Below, one piece after another: positions 5,860 through 11,665 of a stretch of 14,380 nucleotides of DNA. Made by a program: the position numbers and the translations under genes. The DNA is taken from contig JAJYHP010000163.1 in the NCBI GenBank assembly GCA_021784715.1, positions 1 to 14,380 of the forward strand, read 5' to 3'. The notes below the pieces were generated by a model. It did not search any database, was not told the DNA's origin, and worked only from the letters and a program-made list of their open reading frames with translations. The stretch's first letter is position 1, and each line of letters starts with the position of its first letter. The stretch comes from a bacterium (GTDB taxonomy: Bacteria; Eremiobacterota; Eremiobacteria; Baltobacterales; Baltobacteraceae).

Positions 5860-7407
5860 CTACGGTCGCGCGGGGGCTGCGGTCGCCTTCGGATGAGGAT
5901 GCGGAGTAGCGTGATGCGACGAGTGCGAGCTTCCCGACGAGTGCGAGCTTCCCGACGAGTGCGAGCTTCCCGACGAGTGTGAACTGCCCGACGAGTGTGA
6001 GCTGCTCGATGCGTGCGATGGATGGCTTGCATGCACCACATGCGGAACGCGCACCGGCGTATGCGGTATCGGCCGCTTGACGCCACCGCCGAAATGGGGA
6101 TGCGTGACGACGGGATGCGTGACGACGGGATGCGTGACGACGGGATGCGTGACGACGGGATGCGTGACGACGGGATGCGTGACGACGGGATGCGTTATCG
6201 GTCGTTTCACGCCGCCGTCGAAGTGCGGCCGTAACGGCGCGGGCGTTCCGCCGAGAATGCAGCGTCGTCCCGGCGGGCAATTCCCCGGCGGTGGCGTGCG
6301 TCGGCCGATCGGCGGTGCATTGGTCGGCGCGGGCGAGGGTGACGGCGACGGTGACGGCGTTGCTTGGCCGCCGCGATCGTGATGATGGTCTCCGCCGTAG
6401 TAGTAGTTCGGGCCATAAATCGTGACGAAGATCGAGTACGGTGCGAGATAGCGAACGCCGCGCGCATCGACGTAGTACCCTTGCAACGGACAGAATTGCG
6501 TCCCGCCGCTATACGGAAGCTGCACCCACCCGTCGTAGATCTGCGGTGCGGCAGGGTTGGGATAGAGCGGATAGCTCCAATAGTTATAACAGGCTTGCAC
6601 GTAGGCGTAGCCGCCCGCCGGTGCGACCATCTCCACTTCGGTCGCATCGCCCGCCGAGAACGTCGTTCCGTCGAGTGAATAGAATTGAATCTCGGGAAAG
6701 GTTTGTCCGTTGGGAAGCGGCGCTTGTGCGGGTTCCGGGCTCGCGACCACGCCGGCGACGGTGGTGGTAAAGGCCCAACGGTCGGCGATAGTCGCGCCAT
6801 TATCGAGCGAGATCTCGGCGACATGATTGCCGACGGCCAACGGCGTCTTCGGCAGGTAGAGAATGCCGTGCGCGGTGCGCTGCGAGAGCATCGTGACATC
6901 GGTGCCGTCGAGGAGCAGGCGAATCGCCGATGCGGGAACTTTGGGATCGTTAATATTCGCACCGACGACGGGGAACGCCGTCGTATTGGTGCTGTAGGGC
7001 AGCGGTACCAAGCCGCTGATTCCCGCGGCGAGCGCGACGGTTTTCGTCGTGCTCTTCGGTACGAGAACGGCGTGTTGCGCCGCGCTGTAATGCACGCGCA
7101 CGTTCATCGCATCGGCGAGAAACCGGAGCGGAGCGTACGTGCGACCGCCGACGATTAGCGGCGCGACGTCGAGCCTCGTGCGCTTCGGACCGATCCACGC
7201 CGTTCGGGAGCCGATACGCAGGTGAATCGTCGGGCCGTTCGACCGGTGAACGTCGATCTCGTGGAGCGACGAGAGGTAGTCGACGCGGCGGCCGAGAGCC
7301 TGCGAGAGCGCCCGCACGGGCAAAAGCGCGCGCTCTCGTACGACGATTGCGCGGGCGTTCGATCTGGCGCCTCCGATGATAATTGCGAGAGTAGCAGGGT
7401 GCATCAT
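5860..7407 (-). CDS. Copper-amine-oxidase-N-like protein with repeat-rich, His-rich C-terminal tail
   Basis: The function is unknown. Residues 5-118 resemble the copper amine oxidase N-terminal-like domain (PF07833 type): RERALLPVRALSQALG at 24-39, then VGGRTYAPLRFLADAMNVRVHY at 86-107. This domain is common in secreted and cell-wall proteins and needs no oxidase activity. Residues 140-216 look like an Ig-type fold (LLLDGTDVTML, LAVGNHVAEISLD, RWAFTTT). Residues 235-345 are Tyr-rich with C273 and C306 and end in DHHHD. A Pro/Ser linker (350-362) leads to a tail (395-515) with 23 His, made of six THPVV units and then SSHSSG units. HFDGGVKRPI and HFGGGVKRPI flank the THPVV block. Only the tandem ATGs at 7407/7404 can start it, since an in-frame TAG sits at 7423-7425. 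No normal signal peptide is visible, although the domain types are extracytoplasmic. It follows alr by 31 bases. Confidence 0.8.
   Translation of the reverse strand: MMHPATLAIIIGGARSNARAIVVRERALLPVRALSQALGRRVDYLSSLHEIDVHRSNGPTIHLRIGSRTAWIGPKRTRLDVAPLIVGGRTYAPLRFLADAMNVRVHYSAAQHAVLVPKSTTKTVALAAGISGLVPLPYSTNTTAFPVVGANINDPKVPASAIRLLLDGTDVTMLSQRTAHGILYLPKTPLAVGNHVAEISLDNGATIADRWAFTTTVAGVVASPEPAQAPLPNGQTFPEIQFYSLDGTTFSAGDATEVEMVAPAGGYAYVQACYNYWSYPLYPNPAAPQIYDGWVQLPYSGGTQFCPLQGYYVDARGVRYLAPYSIFVTIYGPNYYYGGDHHHDRGGQATPSPSPSPSPAPTNAPPIGRRTPPPGNCPPGRRCILGGTPAPLRPHFDGGVKRPITHPVVTHPVVTHPVVTHPVVTHPVVTHPVVTHPHFGGGVKRPIPHTPVRVPHVVHASHPSHASSSSHSSGSSHSSGSSHSSGSSHSSGSSHSSHHATPHPHPKATAAPARP
5918..6007 (-). repeat. 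Five tandem 18-bp units encoding SSHSSG
   Basis: The plus-strand unit is gacgagtgcgagcttccc, starting at 5918, 5936, 5954, 5972 and 5990. The first three copies are identical; the fourth and fifth carry several substitutions. The period is a multiple of three, so copy-number change would keep the reading frame of the CuAO-N-like gene. Confidence 0.95.
6099..6195 (-). repeat. Six identical tandem 15-bp units encoding THPVV
   Basis: The plus-strand unit gatgcgtgacgacgg occurs six times without a single base difference (6099-6188), followed by a partial gatgcgt. On the minus strand it encodes THPVV in the His-rich tail. Identity at silent positions points to recent expansion or homogenisation. 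There are no spacers, so this is not a CRISPR array. Confidence 0.97.
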
Positions 7408-7438
7408 CGCTCGTAAAACGTCCTACGGTTGCGGCTTG

Positions 7439-8572
7439 TTACGCGGGGTGTACTTTTTCAGTGAATGCGCGCGGCAGCGAGCTCGGTAACCGGGTTACGA
7501 TCTCGTAAGAAATCGTCTGCGCCCAGCGGGCCCAATCATCGGCGGAGATCGCTTCGCTCCCGTCGCGCCCGATGAGCGTGACTTTGGTGCCGACGGCGGC
7601 GGCGGGGGCGTTCGTGAGATCGAGCACGCAAGTGTTCATCGCGATTCGGCCGAGAATCGCGCAGCGCGCACCGTCGACAAGAAAAGCACCGCCGTTGGAG
7701 AGCAGTCGCGGGATGCCGTCGGCATAGCCCAGCGGCAGGACGCCGATGCGCATCGCGCGTGGTGCGTGAAAGGTGCAGCCGTAGCCGATCGCTTCGCCCG
7801 CGTCGATCGCGCGGGTCACCACGAGTTGCGAACGATAGCTCAGCGCGGGCTGTAACGCGAGCCCGGAATCCCCCATCGCCGCGTGCGTTTGCTCCGAGGG
7901 CCACAGGCCATAGAGGGCGATGCCGAAGCGCGCGAGATCGAGCCGCGATTGCGGCCAGAGCATCGCCGCCGCCGAGGCGGCGATATGCTGCTGCGCCGTC
8001 GGGAAGCGCGCGCGCAGAGGTTCGCGCGCGATGGTAAAGCGTGCGAGTTGGTATTGCGTGTACGGCGAGTCGATCTCTTCGGCGGCGGCGAGGTGAGAAA
8101 AAACGCCGACGATCTCGACATCGCGGACGCCGGCGACGGCATCGAGCAGCGCATCGCACGCCTCGGCTTCGATGCCGAACCGGTTGAGGCCGGTATTGAT
8201 TTTTACGTGCGCGCGCGCCGGGCGCCCGCAACTGCGCGCCGCCGCGGCAATATCCCGGAGGTACCCGCCTTCGTCCCAAAGCGGCAGCTCGCAATCGTTT
8301 TCGATCGCGCTGCGCAGTGCGGAGGCGGGAACCGGCCCAAGAATAAGCAACGGCGCGGCGATCCCGGCGGCACGTAACGCGAGCGCCTCATCGATCGTGT
8401 AAACGCAGAGATAGCGCGCGTTCTTTTCAATCGCTCGGGCGACCTCGACGGCTCCGTGGCCGTAAGCATTCCCTTTGACGACGAACGCTGCGTGCGTCGG
8501 TGCGACGAGCGTGCGAAGCGCTTCGGCGTTCGCGCGTAACGCGGCGAGCGATATCTCGAGAGCGCCGTTCAC
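7439..8572 (-). CDS. alr: Alanine racemase
   Basis: Alr is the PLP enzyme that interconverts L- and D-Ala and feeds Ddl (encoded at 1621-2565). The protein is 377 residues with the two family domains, an N-terminal barrel and a C-terminal beta domain. K33 in FVVKGNAYGHG is the PLP lysine. K124 and R131 lie in HVKINTGLNRFG, H160 in FSHLA and R215 in LARFGIALYG. Y264 in AIGYGCTF is the second catalytic base. LPLGYADGIPR (279-289) and SYEIVTRLP near the end are standard. One departure is GRIAMN (N313) where GRxxMD is usual at the substrate-carboxylate position. The GTG start lies one base after the stop of the upstream membrane-protein gene (TAG-C-GTG), so translation is probably coupled. Confidence 0.94.
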   Translation of the reverse strand: MNGALEISLAALRANAEALRTLVAPTHAAFVVKGNAYGHGAVEVARAIEKNARYLCVYTIDEALALRAAGIAAPLLILGPVPASALRSAIENDCELPLWDEGGYLRDIAAAARSCGRPARAHVKINTGLNRFGIEAEACDALLDAVAGVRDVEIVGVFSHLAAAEEIDSPYTQYQLARFTIAREPLRARFPTAQQHIAASAAAMLWPQSRLDLARFGIALYGLWPSEQTHAAMGDSGLALQPALSYRSQLVVTRAIDAGEAIGYGCTFHAPRAMRIGVLPLGYADGIPRLLSNGGAFLVDGARCAILGRIAMNTCVLDLTNAPAAAVGTKVTLIGRDGSEAISADDWARWAQTISYEIVTRLPSSLPRAFTEKVHPA

Positions 8573-8573
8573 G

Positions 8574-9062
8574 CTACGCTTGTGCGTCGGTGGAGGCGGG
8601 AGTCATCGCAGCGACGATCCATGCAATCGGAAGCCCGAAGAACACCATGTGCGCGATTAACTGGAAGATCAGATCGTTGGGGGTCTTCGGGTTCTGCAAC
8701 ACTCCGGCCGCGAGCATGACGACATCCATCGCGAGATAGACGACGACGCCGTAGGCAAGCCCCGACGGCAGCCAGCGTTTGGCGATGAAGGGCTGCGACG
8801 CGGCGACCCAGGCGAACGCGACGCCCCAGGCCAGCGAGACCAGGAGGTGGATAATCGCACCGTAGAGCGGCGCGAGCGGATTGGAAAGAATCGTCTTTCC
8901 CATCGCCGCCATCGCGACGAAGCTCCAGAATTGCGCCATGGTGCCGCCCTGCGGACGCACCTGGGTGACGTAGAGGAATCCGTCGATCAAGATCGCGCCG
9001 ATGACCCCGGCGAGGATGCCGCGGGTGAGGATCGCCGGGTACTGACGTGTGGTGGGAGGCAT
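8574..9062 (-). CDS. Four-helix membrane protein of unknown function
   Basis: I do not recognise this protein. The 162 residues contain four likely membrane helices at about 14-33, 65-88, 98-122 and 131-153, with a short loop containing VRPQGG (35-40) and a basic patch AKRW (94-97). There are no charged catalytic motifs apart from an Asp inside helix 3 (AMDVVM, D113). The general look is that of small inner-membrane proteins grouped under DUF names. The ATG at 9062 has GGGAGAAGAG upstream on the minus strand. It is the first gene of a probable operon with alr, one base away, and the CuAO-N-like gene. It diverges from the osmC-type gene across 138 bases, in which I could not define convincing promoters. 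Confidence 0.8.
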   Translation of the reverse strand: MPPTTRQYPAILTRGILAGVIGAILIDGFLYVTQVRPQGGTMAQFWSFVAMAAMGKTILSNPLAPLYGAIIHLLVSLAWGVAFAWVAASQPFIAKRWLPSGLAYGVVVYLAMDVVMLAAGVLQNPKTPNDLIFQLIAHMVFFGLPIAWIVAAMTPASTDAQA

Positions 9063-9200
9063 GCGGGCGCTCTTCTCCCGGGCGCTCGTTCGCTCCCACT
9101 AGCCTCGCCGCCGCGGCCGCGCAGGAGTGCGCGAGCGCGAGCGCGTTTGAAGGGCGTATCTACCGGTATCTGCGGCGCACGAAGGCGCGAGGAGATCGAT

Positions 9201-9644
9201 ATGGCCCATCTCGAGGAACCCCAACCGACGAAGGTGACCCTAGAGCGACGCGAAGGCTACGAATTTCTCGTTCGCGTGGAGGGCACGAGCGTGCCCGAGT
9301 TCATCGCGGAAGAGGGGCCGCCGCTGGGCGAGGCGCGGGGCCCGAGCCCCGATGCGATGCTCGGCGCGGCGGTGGGAAGCTGCTTGGCCTCGAGCCTGCT
9401 CTTCTGCGTGGGGAAAGCGCATGCGTCGGTCGACGGCTTGCGCGCGAACGTTTCGATTCACAAGGCGCGCAACGAGCGCGGGCGATTGCGGATCGGAGCG
9501 ATCGAGGTCGAGCTTCATGCGGATATCCCCGAAGAGCAGCGCGAACGCTTCGAACGTTGCCGCGCGCTCTTCGAAGATTATTGCACCGTTACCGCAAGCG
9601 TCCGCCAGGGAATCGCCGTCGAGGTCAAGCTGACCACCTCGTAA
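9201..9644 (+). CDS. OsmC/Ohr-family peroxiredoxin-like protein
   Basis: OsmC-family proteins are cytoplasmic thiol peroxidases that reduce organic hydroperoxides with two cysteines. The protein is 147 residues. The first active cysteine is C61 in AAVGSCLASSLLFCVGKA and the second is C128 in FEDYCTVTASVRQGI, the standard spacing for the family; C69 and C120 are extra. The opening PEFIAEEGPPLGEARGPSPDAML matches the substrate-loop region of the YhfA/OsmC-like branch rather than classical Ohr. AGGAG at 9190-9194 fixes the ATG at 9201; a longer open frame back to 8847 overlaps the divergent gene and lacks support. The physiological substrate and electron donor cannot be told from sequence. Confidence 0.9.
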   Translation: MAHLEEPQPTKVTLERREGYEFLVRVEGTSVPEFIAEEGPPLGEARGPSPDAMLGAAVGSCLASSLLFCVGKAHASVDGLRANVSIHKARNERGRLRIGAIEVELHADIPEEQRERFERCRALFEDYCTVTASVRQGIAVEVKLTTS

Positions 9645-9683
9645 TCGCCGCGGCGCGTCGCCTCGGCAGGGAAGAAGAGAACG

Positions 9684-9705
9684 CCTGCTTCCTAACGAAG
9701 GCGGG
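9684..9705 (+). terminator. Weak hairpin after the osmC-type gene
   Basis: CCTGCTTC (9684-9691) can pair with GAAGGCGGG (9697-9705) with one bulge and one G-T pair. It lies in the 87-base gap between the osmC-type gene and the secreted-protein gene. It has no T-run, so a terminator role is doubtful. The same gap carries AGAGGTG, the ribosome binding site of the next gene. Confidence 0.2.
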
Positions 9706-9731
9706 GCAGCGAACGAAAGAGAGGTGCCGCA

Positions 9732-10817
9732 ATGAAGCTTCTTGCCCTTCGGAATCGCCTGCGTATCGCCGTACTTTTTGCCGTCGCCGCATTCTTCGCC
9801 GTTCCCGCGTTTGCGGCCAAAGCCCCGGCAAAAAATTATCTGGAGCGAGCGATGCCGCATCTCGTTGCAACGATGACGAAAAACTTTGCGCCGTTCCGTG
9901 GAAAACGCACCGAAGCCGACCAGTTTTACGATAGTTACGGTTTGCGCGTGCTCTCGCTGCCGCACGCCGTTATCAGCCACACTTTTGCGGCTCCCTCGCA
10001 ACGGGAGTATTGGTCGGTGCACTTCGTATGGTATTTCCCACCGACGACGAGCATCGTTCGCGCCTCCAACCTCGCGGCAAAATATCTCGCGCCGTCGCTC
10101 AAAGGATTCATGGCGATCGGCGCACTCGATAAGCGAACCGGTGCGGTCATCACCACCTGGACCGCATCGAACGGCCGCCGCGTCGTCGCAACGCCGTTCG
10201 TGCAAGCGGCGTCGGGCTCGAAGCCGGCTTCGGTCGGCGTTGCGGTCTCGGTACGCCATTATATTACCGCACACCAGCGTTTCGCGCTCTATGCTTCGGG
10301 CATGAAGCCCGCGCAGCGCAAAGCCTTTCTCGGTGCCTTTGCGCGAGAGGTCGCCGTGGGCCTCAAAGAGGCGCCGTCGAACTTTGCGGCGATTCGCAAG
10401 CGGCCGATGTCGCACGGAACGGATAATGGGCTTGGAACGTATTTCTACGGGCACTACGCGACGTCGTTCCGGCTCGCACAGCGCTACTCAACCTGCGGAG
10501 TCGATGAAGCGCTCTTCCATCCAAACCAGGAACACAACGATTCGAACTGGATGTTGCACTGCGACTCGCCGACGGTCTTTGGCAATTCGCCGACGTACGA
10601 TGCCGTCAGTGCCTCGATTACGAAAGATCTCCCCGCAAATTACGTGCAGCGGATGAACCGTAAAACAGCATTGGCGACATTTATGTCCGCGCACCGAACG
10701 CGCTGGGATTCACCCGACGGTTCGATCTCGGTGATATTGCAAGATACCGCCGATTATACATATTCCGGCGGTATCATTTACACGGTTTCGGTTTTTCACT
10801 TTATTCCGAACCAATAG
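9732..10817 (+). CDS. Secreted protein of unknown function
   Basis: I do not recognise this 361-residue protein. It starts with a clear Sec signal peptide: basic MKLLALRNRLR, a hydrophobic core to about residue 24, and a likely cleavage after VPAFA (28). There are no further membrane helices. The mature part is mixed alpha/beta with aromatic patches: REYWSVHFVWYFPP (91-104), TYFYGHYATSFRLAQRY (236-252) and IIYTVSVFHFI at the end. Only two cysteines, C255 and C277, lie in a segment also rich in His, Asp and Asn (FHPNQEHNDSNWMLHCDS); they could form a disulfide or a metal site. No catalytic signature is evident. AGAGGTG precedes the ATG. It converges on the WxxGYW gene with only 24 bases between stops. 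Confidence 0.85.
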   Translation: MKLLALRNRLRIAVLFAVAAFFAVPAFAAKAPAKNYLERAMPHLVATMTKNFAPFRGKRTEADQFYDSYGLRVLSLPHAVISHTFAAPSQREYWSVHFVWYFPPTTSIVRASNLAAKYLAPSLKGFMAIGALDKRTGAVITTWTASNGRRVVATPFVQAASGSKPASVGVAVSVRHYITAHQRFALYASGMKPAQRKAFLGAFAREVAVGLKEAPSNFAAIRKRPMSHGTDNGLGTYFYGHYATSFRLAQRYSTCGVDEALFHPNQEHNDSNWMLHCDSPTVFGNSPTYDAVSASITKDLPANYVQRMNRKTALATFMSAHRTRWDSPDGSISVILQDTADYTYSGGIIYTVSVFHFIPNQ

Positions 10818-10841
10818 TCGGGTGCTCGACGCGGGTCTCGC

Positions 10842-11522
10842 CTAGCGCGGCGGCTTGCCGTGGCCGTGCCCGACGTTTCCTTTGCCGTGGTTATCGGCTT
10901 TGCCGTTCTGCGGCTTTCCACGCTCGGAGTTCTTCGCGGGAGGCGCGCCGTGGTTCACGTGCATCGATTGCATCGCATGGCCGCGATTTGCCGAGTGCAT
11001 GCGGCCGACGAAACTCGCGCGATTTTGCTGCGGCGAACGCCGATAGACGTTTCGATCGAAATAGACCGCATGGACGGTGTGCTCGTCGACGTGGGTGACG
11101 TAGGTGTTGTAGAGGAACGTCTTTCCCTGCCATTTACCGCCGTCGTAGCCGTTGCCGAAGTATCCGTGACCGTAGTTGAGATTGCCGTAGTATCCGACGC
11201 TATTTCCCCAATAGCCGGAGTGATAGACGTAACCGGCGGGCGTTGCTTGCCAATACGACGGCGTCCAGACGAGGCCGGGGCGCGGAGCGTTGGTCCATCG
11301 CCCTGCGACCCAATTATAGGCGCTGCCGTTCCAGTTCCAGTAGCCCGGTATCCACATCGAATTTTGCGCGGGTGGTGCCGGTTGCTGGTAGGAGTACGTT
11401 GGAATCGGCGGCGGTGCGATGAGCGAGATAATTTGGCTCAACGTGATCGCTGCTGCCGGTCGCGGCATAAAAAATGCAACGGCGGCGAGCATCGCGACGA
11501 AGAGCGCGCGGGATGATTTCAT
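10842..11522 (-). CDS. Secreted WxxGYW/YXWGXW-repeat protein, His/Gly/Lys-rich tail (paralogue 1)
   Basis: The molecular role of this repeat family is not established. The 226-residue protein has a signal peptide (MKSSRALFVAMLAAVAFF, cleavage near AAA at 25). It then has Trp/Tyr repeats: MWIPGYWNW, NWVAGRWTNAP, VWTPSYWQ and HSGYWGNSVGYYG (about 56-112). A conserved block, NYGHGYFGNGYDGGKW...NTYVTHVD, runs to 146. The tail from about 175 is low-complexity and rich in His, Gly, Lys and Asn, ending GHGHGKPPR. Residues 103-146 match the neighbouring paralogue at 32 of 44 positions. An ATG at 11582 would add 20 residues, but the internal ATG at 11522 directly begins the signal peptide and has GAAGG upstream. 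It lies downstream of a terminator, so it probably has its own promoter. Confidence 0.88.
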   Translation of the reverse strand: MKSSRALFVAMLAAVAFFMPRPAAAITLSQIISLIAPPPIPTYSYQQPAPPAQNSMWIPGYWNWNGSAYNWVAGRWTNAPRPGLVWTPSYWQATPAGYVYHSGYWGNSVGYYGNLNYGHGYFGNGYDGGKWQGKTFLYNTYVTHVDEHTVHAVYFDRNVYRRSPQQNRASFVGRMHSANRGHAMQSMHVNHGAPPAKNSERGKPQNGKADNHGKGNVGHGHGKPPR

Positions 11523-11604
11523 AGGAGTGCCTTCAATCTGGGGTAAACCCACTTGATTCTTCCCCCAAACGACGATCTTCACGCATAACCACGCTCGCGA
11601 GAAG

Positions 11605-11640
11605 CGAAAAGCACGGCCGCCGCAAAGGGCGACCGTGCTT
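11605..11640 (-). terminator. Intrinsic terminator of the second WxxGYW gene
   Basis: Read on the minus strand, AAGCACGGTCGCC, a short loop, and GGCGGCCGTGCTT form a strong stem with one C-A mismatch, followed by TTTTCGCTT. It begins 25 bases after the TAA of the gene at 11666-12526. This is the best Rho-independent terminator in the window and separates the two paralogues into two transcription units. Confidence 0.8.
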
Positions 11641-11665
11641 CCGGTTCGGCTTGCGATGCGCGCGC

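Noticed and set aside
5918..6195. Possible CRISPR array
   Set aside because: The repeats are 18 and 15 bp, directly adjacent with no unique spacers, in frame within a coding region, and there are no cas genes.
6013..6234. A plus-strand frame giving repeated MRDDG
   Set aside because: It is the reverse reading of the THPVV array, short and without a ribosome binding site.
8847..9200. N-terminal extension of the osmC-type gene back to 8847
   Set aside because: It overlaps the divergent membrane-protein gene and adds Arg-rich residues foreign to the family; AGGAG at 9190 supports ATG 9201.
9240..10454. A 404-codon minus-strand frame opposite the osmC-type and secreted-protein genes
   Set aside because: It spans two genes with good ribosome binding sites, catalytic Cys residues or a signal peptide; the product is Arg-rich without a domain.
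11523..11582. Earlier start for the first WxxGYW gene at 11582
   Set aside because: It would place 20 residues before a textbook signal peptide; the ATG at 11522 has its own ribosome binding site.
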